From Anaerolineales bacterium (GTDB taxonomy: Bacteria > Chloroflexota > Anaerolineae > Aggregatilineales > J027), in NCBI GenBank assembly GCA_020634155.1, contig JACKCI010000001.1, positions 372,001 to 436,000 of the forward strand: a DNA stretch of 64,000 bases, given 5' to 3'. The notes below the pieces were generated by a model. It was not told the DNA's origin, searched no databases, and worked only from the letters and a program-made list of their open reading frames with translations. Position numbers and translations under genes: made by a program. Each line of letters begins with the position of its first letter. Position 1 is the stretch's first letter. Below are positions 50,635 through 60,232 of this stretch, one piece after another.

Positions 50635-51771
50635 CTAATCCCTGCTCCGCTTCACCAATTCCTCTAGCAATTTCCCGACTTGGCTGACCATAATGGCATC
50701 TGGCTGAAACTTCACTATCGGTAATCCAGCCTCAGCCGCTTGATAAGCAACTTCTGGAACAGGCGAGATAATCGCGGACACTGGCGAAGAGAGAATGCCC
50801 TCTGCCTCTTGCCAAGAAATCTGTAGGCTAGACGGAGTACGGTTGATAATCACAATGTTCACAGCATGGTCAGCCACGCCAATTTGCCGAATTTCCTGCA
50901 ATAAATTGCGGGCCATAATCAGTGAAACCCGATTTGGCTCAACAGTCAGTACCAACTGATTGACTTCACGCACTAGCCGCGCACTTAAGCGATTTAGGCC
51001 AGCTCCAAGGTCAATCATCACATTCTTGGTCAATGTCTGTAGAGCACGGATAACGGCCACTGCACCATCAGGTGATACATTCAGTTGATTCTCGCGGGGG
51101 CGTCCTGAAGACAGGAGTAACTTGAGGCCAGTGGAGTGGCTTGCCAGTTCTTGCTCGACGGTTGGGGGTGTAATTTCACCTGCAGGGCGGCTCAATACAT
51201 TTGCCAAGCCCGTCGAATGCGCCAAGCCAAGGCTCAAGCCTAACGTCCCCTGCCCCAAGCGAAAGTCAACCAATGAAGTAGACTCACGACTTGCCATCAA
51301 TGCACCAGCATTTGCCGCCAGTGTTGTTGTACCGATACCACCTTTGGCCCCGATGAAGCCATAGACCGCACCTGCATCGTCGCCACCACGCTGATTAGCC
51401 GCACTTCGTGCCAAGACTGCCTTCACGCGGGAGGCCAGTTCTGCCGGATGGGTTGGCTTTGTGAGGTAGTCATCTGCACCAGCCTCGAAGCCCGCCACCT
51501 TGTCGTCTATCAAAGTCTTGGCCGTAAACATAATAATCGGTATACCACGTGTGCGATCACTACCGCGCAAATGACGGCAAACCGTGTAGCCGTCCATATC
51601 CGGCATCATAACGTCCAGAATAATCAGATTTGGCTGATCAGCCATAGCGCGTTCAATGGCTTGGGTGCCAGAATTCGCGCCACTTACCTCGTATCCCTGC
51701 CGTTGAAGCATTAACCCAATTAATTTTAGGCTGTCAACATCATCATCGACAACTAAGATTTTTGTAGACAT
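50635..51771 (-). CDS. Receiver domain fused to CpaE/TadZ-like ATPase
   Basis: 378 residues from the ATG at 51771; an upstream in-frame start at 51810 would precede the receiver fold with 13 unconserved residues. The receiver (about 3-120) is intact: VVDDD, phospho-Asp53 in LIILDVMMPDMDG, Thr83 and Lys105 in DYLTKPTHP. After a short linker, a MinD/ParA-type ATPase (about 135-375) has the deviant P-loop GFIGAKGGIGTTTLAANAG. CpaE/TadZ proteins position type IV pilus (Tad) machines, and a receiver-ATPase layout is typical. No tad or pilus genes are adjacent. Confidence 0.85.
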   Translation of the reverse strand: MSTKILVVDDDVDSLKLIGLMLQRQGYEVSGANSGTQAIERAMADQPNLIILDVMMPDMDGYTVCRHLRGSDRTRGIPIIMFTAKTLIDDKVAGFEAGADDYLTKPTHPAELASRVKAVLARSAANQRGGDDAGAVYGFIGAKGGIGTTTLAANAGALMASRESTSLVDFRLGQGTLGLSLGLAHSTGLANVLSRPAGEITPPTVEQELASHSTGLKLLLSSGRPRENQLNVSPDGAVAVIRALQTLTKNVMIDLGAGLNRLSARLVREVNQLVLTVEPNRVSLIMARNLLQEIRQIGVADHAVNIVIINRTPSSLQISWQEAEGILSSPVSAIISPVPEVAYQAAEAGLPIVKFQPDAIMVSQVGKLLEELVKRSRD

Positions 51772-51913
51772 GTGTTCATTATCCGTGCTTAATTCACTAA
51801 ATGTCGCCAATGGGGATCATGCGGGCAGTGTATCATGGATAGAGGTTCTTCGCAACAATACCCCCTCATCAAAATCATAGAAAATTCTTAGAACCTGCCT
51901 TACCTTCCTAAAT

Positions 51914-51919
51914 TATAAT
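51914..51919 (+). promoter_or_regulatory. -10 box before the FemAB/GNAT-like gene
   Basis: TATAAT at 51914-51919, about 34 nt before the TTG start at 51953. No clear -35. The rest of the 180-nt gap shows nothing else I can name. Confidence 0.45.
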
Positions 51920-51952
51920 AGGTAGGCATGTGCTTACACGAAAGGTTCTGGT

Positions 51953-52963
51953 TTGATTATCGAATTATACACCTCAGACGCTGTATTTGATACCTTAGCT
52001 CTGGAATGGAATGCGCTTCTCGGCCAATCGCAGAGCAATCGCGTGTTCATGACACAAGAATGGCTCGCGGCATGGTGGAAAGCATACCACCCCGGTGACC
52101 TTTGGGTGCTGGCTGTCCGCGATTCTAACCATCAATTAGTCGGCCTTGCTCCTTGGTTTATTGCCCATAGCCAAGCGGGACGACTCATCCACAGTATCGG
52201 GTGTGTGGATGTTACAGACTATCTCGAGGTCATCGCCAAGGTAGACTGCGAACGAGACGTCTTTGAAATCATTGCGGCCTATCTTGCCGAACATCAAGCG
52301 GACTTTGACGCCCTTGATCTATGCAATATCCCAGAATCGGCTCCACTCCTGCGCTACCTTCCTGATGCCCTGCGCCAACACGATTTCACCGTTGAAACAG
52401 AATTTCAAGAGGTTTGCCCTGTCATCACGTTGTCCGATAGTTGGGACAGCTACCTTGAGGGCTTGAGTAAGAAAAATCGCCATGAGCTGCGTCGCAAATT
52501 GCGCCGTCTCGAAGGGGATACCGAACATGTGGCATGGTATGTCGTCGGGCAAGAACATGATCTTGATGCTGAAATTGAGCGATTCTTTGCGCTCATGCGA
52601 ACAGCCAGCGCTGACAAGGTCGAATTCCTACAAAATGAGCAGCATGTCACCTTCTTCCAATTGATGTGCAAGGCCATTCTACCTACGGGCTGGCTGCAAT
52701 TAGCATTCTTGACAGTCGATGGTGCTTATGCAGCAGCCTACCTCAACTTTGACTACAACAACGACATTCTAGTCTATAACTCCGGCCTTGATTTGAATGT
52801 AGGGGCTTCATTGAGTCCCGGTATTGGATTACTCGCTTATCTTATCGAAGATGCCATTAGTAAAGGGCGACAACACTTCGATTTCTTGCGGGGCAACGAG
52901 GAATACAAATATCGTATGGGGGCCGTTGATACCCAAGTATTGAAGTTGACCGCAACTCACTAG
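51953..52963 (+). CDS. FemAB/CelD-like GNAT-fold acyltransferase
   Basis: 336 residues starting with a TTG at 51953, which has SD AAAGG eight bases upstream and no alternative ATG nearby. Features of the CelD/BcsL (Acetyltransf_6) family: LEWNALLGQSQSNRVFMTQE, WLAAWWKAYHPGDLWVLAVR, SKKNRHELRRKLRRLEGDTE, and YLNFDYNNDILVYNSGLDLN with FDFLRGNEEYKYRMG at the end. Such enzymes transfer an acyl or aminoacyl group in exopolysaccharide or cell-wall synthesis. The GT4 gene downstream (29 bases) supports a glycan-related role. Confidence 0.82.
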   Translation: MIIELYTSDAVFDTLALEWNALLGQSQSNRVFMTQEWLAAWWKAYHPGDLWVLAVRDSNHQLVGLAPWFIAHSQAGRLIHSIGCVDVTDYLEVIAKVDCERDVFEIIAAYLAEHQADFDALDLCNIPESAPLLRYLPDALRQHDFTVETEFQEVCPVITLSDSWDSYLEGLSKKNRHELRRKLRRLEGDTEHVAWYVVGQEHDLDAEIERFFALMRTASADKVEFLQNEQHVTFFQLMCKAILPTGWLQLAFLTVDGAYAAAYLNFDYNNDILVYNSGLDLNVGASLSPGIGLLAYLIEDAISKGRQHFDFLRGNEEYKYRMGAVDTQVLKLTATH

Positions 52964-52992
52964 ACCTTAAATTACCCTAGGGGAACTTGCTT

Positions 52993-54252
52993 ATGCTACG
53001 GATTGCCATGCTCAGTGTCCATACCTCGCCGCTCGCCCAACTCGGCGGCAAAAAAACAGGCGGCATGAATGTTTATGTGCGTGAAGTTGCACGGACACTG
53101 GGCGAGGCAGGTCACCATGTGGATGTCTTCACCCGCGAGGATTCACCCGCAACCCAAGGATGTATTGTCTCTATCAATAGCAATGCACGGGTCATCCATC
53201 TACCAGCCGGCCCGCTACAAACCCTTGACCCCGCAGCCATCTATCGGCACCTACCTCAATTCCGTGATGCGCTTTTGGCCTTTGCTGATGAGCATAAGCA
53301 GCACTACGATGTCATCTATAGCCACTATTGGCTAAGTGGTTGGGTTGCATTGGCACTCAAGGAAACATGGAAGATACCCGTTGTGCAAATGTTCCATACC
53401 CTTGGGCGTATGAAAGACCGCATCGCTGGGACAGAAACTCCTTTAACACCTTCGACCATCATGTTACATGAGCGCAATATCAGGGTAACGGTTGAAACGG
53501 AAATCATGAATCTCAGCGACTGTCTCATTGCGGCTACTCCTGCCGAGCAGATGCAAATGCTGTGGCTGTATCGCGCCACTCGTCGCCAGATTGCCGTCAT
53601 CCCGCCGGGGGTCGATTTGGAACACTTCCACCCTATCGACCACAACCTTGCACGATCGCGCATTGGCTTGGCTCCTCACCAACGCACTCTGCTATTCGTC
53701 GGACGCATTGAACCACTCAAAGGCGTGGACATCCTCTGTAATGCCCTTGCCACACTTAAAGACAGCCAACCCGATTTATTGAGCGACCTTATGATTCATA
53801 TTGTAGGAGGGGAACCAGACAATGCTGAGGTTGGACGCCTACGAGCGCTCTGCAACACCTTGGGCTTAAATGATTTGGTCTGCTTCTTTGGAGCCAAGAG
53901 CCAAGACGAACTACCCTATTATTATAGTGCCGCCGAAGCGCTCATCATGCCATCCGATTATGAAAGCTTTGGGATGGTGGCACTGGAAGCAATGGCATGT
54001 GGCACACCAGTCATTGCCTCACAAGTGGGGGGTCTTGCTTTCTTAATACAGGATGATGAAACTGGCTATCATGTGCCTGTCCGTGAGCCGAAGGCCCTCG
54101 CCCAACGCATTGCCACCCTGCTTGCCGACAAAGAAAAACGACGGACAATGGGAATCAATGCCCGCCGCGTTGCTGAAACCTATAGCTGGGAGACCATCGC
54201 CCAGCAGCTTACTGAAGCCTTCTGTAGTGTCCTACCAACGGCCTGCCATTAG
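52993..54252 (+). CDS. Glycosyltransferase family 4 (MshA / sucrose-phosphate-synthase-like)
   Basis: 419 residues from the ATG at 52993 (SD AGGGG, nine bases). GT-B fold: the N-domain has PLAQLGGKKTGGMNVYVREV and EAGHHVDVFTRED, the C-domain has LLFVGRIEPLKGVDILCNAL, the E-x7-E acceptor/donor site in ALIMPSDYESFGMVALEAMA, and CGTPVIASQVGGL. The TGGMN start resembles MshA and sucrose synthases, which use nucleotide sugars with inositol phosphate or a sugar phosphate. Acceptor unknown. Its stop overlaps a small convergent gene by four bases. Confidence 0.9.
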   Translation: MLRIAMLSVHTSPLAQLGGKKTGGMNVYVREVARTLGEAGHHVDVFTREDSPATQGCIVSINSNARVIHLPAGPLQTLDPAAIYRHLPQFRDALLAFADEHKQHYDVIYSHYWLSGWVALALKETWKIPVVQMFHTLGRMKDRIAGTETPLTPSTIMLHERNIRVTVETEIMNLSDCLIAATPAEQMQMLWLYRATRRQIAVIPPGVDLEHFHPIDHNLARSRIGLAPHQRTLLFVGRIEPLKGVDILCNALATLKDSQPDLLSDLMIHIVGGEPDNAEVGRLRALCNTLGLNDLVCFFGAKSQDELPYYYSAAEALIMPSDYESFGMVALEAMACGTPVIASQVGGLAFLIQDDETGYHVPVREPKALAQRIATLLADKEKRRTMGINARRVAETYSWETIAQQLTEAFCSVLPTACH

Positions 54253-54563
54253 CCCCCGTAGGAATCAACCGTATTTATGGATGGTGCCAATATGTACGGT
54301 TCTTTTTCCTGTACAGCAATCGCCTCATCCTCGTCCATACGGGTCTGGCCCTTGTGGTACAGTACATCCGCAAACGCATCATACCGATAGCGACGATTCA
54401 CCCATCCATAGCGGGGATGATAAAAAACGACGTTAAACTGAATGGCATCTTCATTCGGGATAGGTTTCTCAGCTACCAACCATAGCGGCGCATACTGGCT
54501 CAGGTGTTCTCTGGCTTTCTGATCCCGCATCGCCGCGATTTTCTGAATTTGTTCGTTATTCAT
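54249..54563 (-). CDS. Small conserved protein of unknown function
   Basis: 104 residues, hydrophilic, no signal peptide. The middle has FNVVFYHPRYGWVNRRYRYD and AFADVLYHKGQTRMDEDEAI, a beta-rich segment with basic and aromatic residues. The last 25 residues are looser. It has a proper SD (TAGGAA) and sits alone, convergent with the GT4 gene and divergent from the GH42-like gene. I recognise no family. Confidence 0.5.
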   Translation of the reverse strand: MNNEQIQKIAAMRDQKAREHLSQYAPLWLVAEKPIPNEDAIQFNVVFYHPRYGWVNRRYRYDAFADVLYHKGQTRMDEDEAIAVQEKEPYILAPSINTVDSYGG

Positions 54564-54643
54564 CGTTCCTAATGCCTATTGTGAATTTGCCTGCTCTTTT
54601 GCTATTGTTAGGAAAAGTTTAGCCAAAAAAAGGGAAAAACGCT

Positions 54644-56476
54644 ATAGGCCGCTATCGACCATTAACGCTCTGGGGAGGGGCCGCCACCCACCATGCCTTT
54701 CCCGAACAATCATTTGATGACAAACTGCTTGACTTGGCATTTTCGCAAGAAGGGGCAGAACGGGTTGCTGCATTGGGATTCACCTGTATTGAATTGCCCA
54801 TCAGTTGGGGGCTACCACCAGAGCTTGAAGGCAATCACCTCAGCCTCTTCCAAAGTGCCGTTCAACACTATCATCGCGCAGGTGTCCAAGTCTATGGCTG
54901 GCTACCCATTGCCACCTGTATACCGCGTGGCAGTTACGCCACCCAAGCATGGTATGCTCTCGATCCCTATGGACAACGTATCCCCAACCAGCGTGGGTAT
55001 TACTTCACCGCTTTGCTCAATCCAATATGGCAAACAGTCATCACAGAAAAAATCCAGCAACTTACCGAAAGTAACGCTGATGGCCTTATCATGGGTGGCT
55101 ATACCGCTGGTGGAACAGGCCTCCTATGGCGTGGCATCCCCCTTGGCCCAATTGGGTCATATGATGCCATCAGCCAAGAACAATATGCTCAAGTCTTTAA
55201 TCATATGGCTATTCCAACCACCTTTTCTTCCAAAGACCCAGCCAGCCAACAATACCTAAAGTGGCGCATTTCCACTGCTACCCAAGTTATCCAACAGTGG
55301 GCTGAAACTGCCCGCCATCAAAACCCTGCCCTTGTGGTTCAACTTGGCGTACCTGATGCTATTGCCGCTAATCACTATCTCATCTCTGGGCTTGACCTTG
55401 ATGTGCTACCTGATGTTGATATAGTGATTGAGCCACCAATATGGTCGCATCACCCACCCGAAAGCGCCATCATTACACCAACTATCAGCATTAGCGCCAG
55501 TCACACCCGTCTCGCCTCTGTAATACCGATCTATGGGGGTGAACGCATGGGGTCAGCGCGAGAGTTTCAGCGTAATCTGAGCGAGGCCGTTGCCCTTAAT
55601 ACATCAGCCCGCATACAGGGGATGGGTTATTACTATAAGAACACCTTGACGGGCCTGTTGCACAGTCGCTATAAGCCTCAACACGAGGCCCTCCAAACCT
55701 TCAATCTATGGCTTGACCAGCAGCATAATTGGCTCCACAGCCGCACCAACGCCAGCCCACTGGCAGTTTACTATCCGTATGAGGCTACCCATTGGCAATG
55801 GAACCCTACCAGCCAGCAGTTTATCGCCATCTGCCAAACCCTGCTTCTAAATGGTTATCCTCTACGGGTAGTAGGTGACGATAAGGCGTGGGATGATGTT
55901 CGAGTGTTGGTGGTGCCCTCTGGAAGTGTAGTCGGTCTTGATGAGCGGCTTACCCAATTTATAGCCCAAGGCGGACGGATAATCGCTGTTGGGCAGAAAC
56001 GCCTTAAGCAAAGCCCCCTCTGGCGAGACTGGCGACCACAACGCCTAAAACCACCTATATGGCATTGGCTACATGGTCGCATTCAACGAGTATTCATCGT
56101 GGCACGGCGCGGCTATCAGCGCTATCGCTGGGTACGTCGCGGGATTAGCTACCTCAACAAGCGGCGTCCTCAATCTGTATCCATGCCACCACCTGCCCTG
56201 CAGGGTGAGCTTATCAAAGCAATTGGTGAAACCTTTACCCCACGCCTTGAAAGCGATTCGCCTGCGCTTCTTACCATTTGGCGTGAACCAGATGGCACCC
56301 AACAATGGCATATCGTAAACTATAATGAGGCAGAGCAACGCATCACGCTCCATCTCGGTGATTTGACGCATGGCGAAGTCTATACCCCCGGAACCCTCAG
56401 TCCACCCGCTTCAGTGGTGGGTTCATCGTTGATTTTCACGGTGGATAGCGCCAAAATTGTGCGAAGCAAAGGATAG
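54644..56476 (+). CDS. GH42-like beta-galactosidase-type protein with an ATA or late start
   Basis: From an ATA at 54644 (SD AGGG at nine bases) the frame is open for 610 codons. The next usual start is a TTG at 54734, which would cut off 30 residues (LTLWGGAATHHAFPEQSFDD...) that look like the proper start of the barrel. The barrel (about 1-330) has AALGFTCIELPISWGLPPEL. A GATase-like trimerisation domain (about 380-440) includes VRVLVVPSGSVVGLDERLTQ. A beta domain closes the C-terminus. It resembles GH42 enzymes, but I could not place the catalytic Glu pair. No signal peptide. Confidence 0.68.
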   Translation: MGRYRPLTLWGGAATHHAFPEQSFDDKLLDLAFSQEGAERVAALGFTCIELPISWGLPPELEGNHLSLFQSAVQHYHRAGVQVYGWLPIATCIPRGSYATQAWYALDPYGQRIPNQRGYYFTALLNPIWQTVITEKIQQLTESNADGLIMGGYTAGGTGLLWRGIPLGPIGSYDAISQEQYAQVFNHMAIPTTFSSKDPASQQYLKWRISTATQVIQQWAETARHQNPALVVQLGVPDAIAANHYLISGLDLDVLPDVDIVIEPPIWSHHPPESAIITPTISISASHTRLASVIPIYGGERMGSAREFQRNLSEAVALNTSARIQGMGYYYKNTLTGLLHSRYKPQHEALQTFNLWLDQQHNWLHSRTNASPLAVYYPYEATHWQWNPTSQQFIAICQTLLLNGYPLRVVGDDKAWDDVRVLVVPSGSVVGLDERLTQFIAQGGRIIAVGQKRLKQSPLWRDWRPQRLKPPIWHWLHGRIQRVFIVARRGYQRYRWVRRGISYLNKRRPQSVSMPPPALQGELIKAIGETFTPRLESDSPALLTIWREPDGTQQWHIVNYNEAEQRITLHLGDLTHGEVYTPGTLSPPASVVGSSLIFTVDSAKIVRSKG

Positions 56477-56483
56477 ATAGGCC

Positions 56484-58844
56484 GTGACCGACCCAACGAG
56501 CCAGAGTATTCAGCAAGCCCAACAATTGACCGCGCTTAATCTCAACCTCATGCTGCAATCCAGCGGAGATTTGACACACATGCAGCTTGAGGACATCACC
56601 GAAATGGCGAATGAGGTTGCCCGTGTTATTCCGGCTGGCAATGTCGTGAAAATGGTCTTTTCACAATTGCGCTCAATCCGAGGCCGCCGTGTAAGCGATG
56701 ACGAAACACGCCGCATGTTGAGCCTACTCAATCAAGGCATGGCAACATTTTTGGATAAAGCCGCCTATATTGCGTTTTACTCAACGCCCGCCATCCTCAT
56801 TAGTGGCTATCAAATGCTGCTTAAAGCAGCCGGAAGTGACCCTCAAGCCGCCTTCCCACATGGTGCATGGCAGTTTTATCTCGAATTTGGCTTGCGCGAA
56901 GATACTGCCCGCCATGCCTGCGAGACGATTGGGTTTCAGCAATCCATTGTCGATGAGGGCTTACTCGTTGCGGAAGCTGACCAACTCGCGGCATGGATTA
57001 TGGCGGTCAGTCATGTGCTGCTGACTTATCAAGATATGCTCTCTCAAGAATGGCATGAACGCCTTTTGCTGAAGCGCTTAGGGGTTCGTTTGGGTGATAG
57101 ACGCTTGCAGTCACGGTGGGTGGCACGGCGTCCGTATGGCGTACCCAAAGAGCGCAAGCAAGAGTATATCAACTATCGGCGCGAAATGTTTGCCGCCTTC
57201 ACCCGCGAGAACCTCGCCCAGCATCTATCTCCGCGCCAAGTTGACCAGACGATAAAGCTTTGGCATGACGAAATCACCCTCAGTGAGGCTGACCGCAAAT
57301 CCTACCTGTCGCAGATGTCACTTTTGTCGATGTTGGAACCGGGAGCCTTCAACGATAGTCGGGTGCCCATTGCTCCTCAAGATGCTTATGTGGGAGTCAT
57401 CTACAACAATCAATATCATCTGGTGCCGCTCCTCCACAACGGCAAGGCTCTAGATGTTCCTGCTACACGGGCAATTGCAGCAGGTATTCTCAATACATCC
57501 CCTAAACGTGCCATCACCCTCGACGATTTCCTGATTCAAGTCCCACGCAACGAGCAGCATGTCCAGCGCAATCAGTTGCCAAGCGAGGTACAAGAGCAAT
57601 TGGCCCGCCTACGCCTTGCCCCTGTACTCATCAATTGGGATCAAACCGACTCACAATTGCCTTTGGCGGAGATTCGACGCGGTAGACGCGGAATCGGTGA
57701 CCACACCTTAACCCTAACCCGCACCACCGATAGCATGGTTTTCGACCAATCCCATATCTTTTTTGATGCTATTTGGGGGATGGCAATTGCTGAGATTATC
57801 ACAGGCGAGGCTACCCGTAACATCCGCATGATTAATGGAATGCCGCCCATCCGCACGGGCCTGCGTCCCACAATGATTGACTTGTCGGTCTCCACAGCCA
57901 TCAGCCGTGAACTGGCCTCTCACAAGGCAGGTACCCCTGAGATCAGCGCTGAGGTTGAACTACCAATTGTGCCAGACATTAATGGCCTACGCCGTCTGCT
58001 CAATCAACGCAACAGCGAATTGATGCTGACCATCAATGATTTTTTGATTTTGTACCGCTCGTTGTTCAACCAATACTACCAACCCAGCCCACACCTTGGA
58101 AAAATCCTACACGATTATGAACGCTTAGGTGACCGTCAACATCAAACCACGCTCGCCGTTGTTAGCCTGATTGAGGAAACACGCAAAACCCGCCCCGCCT
58201 TCCTCATCCCGATTGATGCAAGTTCCGTAAATCCTAGCGCCCGTATCTTCCCCATCACCTACTGCCCCTATCCACCTTGGACTGAAATTGGGGCTACCCA
58301 TGAGACGACTTGGGCGGCGTTGACTCAATACCAAAACAACCCCACACCTGCCGATTGGCGTGCCTTTAATGAACAGCGCACCCACTATTTTGAGATGCTG
58401 CGAATGTTTGGCTCCCTTATGGCACGCTATAAAGAAATCGCCTTAGAGGGCAAGACCATGAGCATCGCTACCCTCCAGATTTTGGGTAGTGTCCCCAAGT
58501 GGCTTCAGCCTACCCTACGGAATATCCCTGACAAAATTGACATTCTCAACGACATGCTCAAAGGTACTGAGGTGTTTAGCAATGTAGGTGCTGTTGCCAA
58601 GACTTCATCGCTCAGTCGTTTTATCACCGCCAAAGATGACAATCAAAAGAAAGAGTTATGCTGGGGTATCATGACCCGCGCCGACCAAACAATGGTCATT
58701 TCTTTGCGTGATTTCCGCAAGCCTGTGACAGCCCTCCCCCATGAACTAGGTCAAGCCGTCACCCAAGATTTTCTCTTTAGCTATGCACACGGCTTGCACC
58801 AATACATCGCCGAGTTATCCGAAATCGTAAAGGCTCAGAAGTGA
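56484..58844 (+). CDS. Large protein of unknown function with HxxxD motif
   Basis: 786 residues, starting with a GTG at 56484. The first 250 residues are helical and rich in basic stretches (RSIRGRRVSDDETRRMLSLL, VARRPYGVPKERKQEYINYR). The middle has IYNNQYHLVPLLHNGKALDV and FDQSHIFFDAIWGMAIAEII, in which His424 and Asp428 form an HxxxD motif as in CoA-dependent acyltransferases. About 110 residues on, MLTINDFLILYRSLFNQYYQ follows. The C-terminal 150 residues are helical again. No membrane span or signal. It is followed by purB with a four-base overlap. Assignment to the acyltransferase superfamily is only a suggestion. Confidence 0.6.
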   Translation: MTDPTSQSIQQAQQLTALNLNLMLQSSGDLTHMQLEDITEMANEVARVIPAGNVVKMVFSQLRSIRGRRVSDDETRRMLSLLNQGMATFLDKAAYIAFYSTPAILISGYQMLLKAAGSDPQAAFPHGAWQFYLEFGLREDTARHACETIGFQQSIVDEGLLVAEADQLAAWIMAVSHVLLTYQDMLSQEWHERLLLKRLGVRLGDRRLQSRWVARRPYGVPKERKQEYINYRREMFAAFTRENLAQHLSPRQVDQTIKLWHDEITLSEADRKSYLSQMSLLSMLEPGAFNDSRVPIAPQDAYVGVIYNNQYHLVPLLHNGKALDVPATRAIAAGILNTSPKRAITLDDFLIQVPRNEQHVQRNQLPSEVQEQLARLRLAPVLINWDQTDSQLPLAEIRRGRRGIGDHTLTLTRTTDSMVFDQSHIFFDAIWGMAIAEIITGEATRNIRMINGMPPIRTGLRPTMIDLSVSTAISRELASHKAGTPEISAEVELPIVPDINGLRRLLNQRNSELMLTINDFLILYRSLFNQYYQPSPHLGKILHDYERLGDRQHQTTLAVVSLIEETRKTRPAFLIPIDASSVNPSARIFPITYCPYPPWTEIGATHETTWAALTQYQNNPTPADWRAFNEQRTHYFEMLRMFGSLMARYKEIALEGKTMSIATLQILGSVPKWLQPTLRNIPDKIDILNDMLKGTEVFSNVGAVAKTSSLSRFITAKDDNQKKELCWGIMTRADQTMVISLRDFRKPVTALPHELGQAVTQDFLFSYAHGLHQYIAELSEIVKAQK

Positions 58845-60232
58845 CCCACCACAACAGCTATCAATCCCCTTTTAGTTGGCGCTATGGGTCGTCCACCATG
58901 CGTGGTATTTGGAGCGAAGTCCACAAGCGTACCCTCTGGCGTCGGCTCTGGGTCGCCCTTGCCGAGGCCCAAGCTATCGAGGGTCTTGTCACTGAATCCC
59001 AACTTGCCGAACTCCGCTCCAATATGGACAACATCGATATCGACGCCGCCCTTGCTATCGAGGCCGAGATTCACCACGACCTAATGGCCGAGGTGCATGT
59101 CTTCGCCAGCCAATGCCCTACCGCAGGCGGCATTATCCACCTCGGCGCAACTAGTATGGATATTGAAGACAATGCCGAAGCCCTCCGTCTCCGTGAAGCT
59201 TTGAGGTTGGTGATGAATGGCGTAAAGACACTCTTACTAACCCTCTGTCAACGGATGGAGCAATGGGCCGACCAAGCATGTATGGGCTTTACCCATATCC
59301 AGCCCGCCGAGCCAACCACGATTGGTTATCGCTTGGCTCAATACGCCCAAGACCTCTTGACCGATTGGCACGAACTACAACACATCCACAGCCAGATTCG
59401 CGGTAAAGGCCTCAAAGGAGCCGTCGGCACTTCAGCTTCTTATGGCGAGCTAATCACCGATAGCCAAGCTCTTGAAGACCGAATCATGAATGCTATCGGA
59501 CTACCTGCCTTTATGGTTGCCACCCAAACCTACCCCCGCAAGCAAGATTGGCTCATTTTGAACACATTGGCAGGGGTTGCGGGTAGTATTTACAAGTTTG
59601 CGCTCGATTTGCGGCTGCTCCAATCCCCCCCCATTGGCGAATGGGCCGAACCCTTTGGGGCCAAGCAGGTAGGGTCATCAGCTATGCCCTTTAAACGCAA
59701 CCCAATTCGGGCCGAGCGTCTTTGCAGCTTAGGGCGTCAGGTGGCTGCTCTACCACGCACCATGTGGGATAACGCGGCTCATTCGATGCTAGAGCGTACC
59801 CTTGACGATTCAGCCAATCGTCGCACTGTACTACCGGAAGCATTTCTTGCGACCGATGAAATGTTACGATTGGCAACAAGCATTATTGAGGACTTACGCG
59901 TCAATCTAGAGGCTGTACAGCGTAATCTGCGAACCTATGGCACCTTTAGCGCAGTTGAACGTGTGTTGATGGCCCTAGGACGGGCTGGGGCTGACCGTCA
60001 AGCCATGCACGAGGTTCTCCGCGAGCATTCAATGGCAGCGTGGCAAGTCGTTGCTCAAGGGGATGAAAACCCGCTGATAGAGCGCTTGATGCAGGATACT
60101 CGGCTGATGGAGCATTTGAATAGTACGCAAATCGCGGCGCTCATGGATGCCAGCGATTACATTGGGGACGCACCCCAACGTACCCGTCAATTGATTCATG
60201 TTATTCGGCAAACGCTTGAGGAGGCGTCATGA
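58841..60232 (+). CDS. purB: Adenylosuccinate lyase
   Basis: 463 residues from a GTG overlapping the previous stop. Fumarase/aspartase superfamily signature SSAMPFKRNPIRAERLCSLG, and the earlier THIQPAEPTTIGYRLAQYAQ and LGATSMDIEDNAEALRLREA. It cleaves SAICAR and adenylosuccinate in purine synthesis. The C-terminal helical domain ends QALREHSMAAWQVVAQG-like (here LREHSMAAWQVVAQGDENPL). Its stop overlaps the next gene's ATG (ATGA), so the secreted protein downstream is translationally coupled. Confidence 0.95.
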   Translation: MTHHNSYQSPFSWRYGSSTMRGIWSEVHKRTLWRRLWVALAEAQAIEGLVTESQLAELRSNMDNIDIDAALAIEAEIHHDLMAEVHVFASQCPTAGGIIHLGATSMDIEDNAEALRLREALRLVMNGVKTLLLTLCQRMEQWADQACMGFTHIQPAEPTTIGYRLAQYAQDLLTDWHELQHIHSQIRGKGLKGAVGTSASYGELITDSQALEDRIMNAIGLPAFMVATQTYPRKQDWLILNTLAGVAGSIYKFALDLRLLQSPPIGEWAEPFGAKQVGSSAMPFKRNPIRAERLCSLGRQVAALPRTMWDNAAHSMLERTLDDSANRRTVLPEAFLATDEMLRLATSIIEDLRVNLEAVQRNLRTYGTFSAVERVLMALGRAGADRQAMHEVLREHSMAAWQVVAQGDENPLIERLMQDTRLMEHLNSTQIAALMDASDYIGDAPQRTRQLIHVIRQTLEEAS

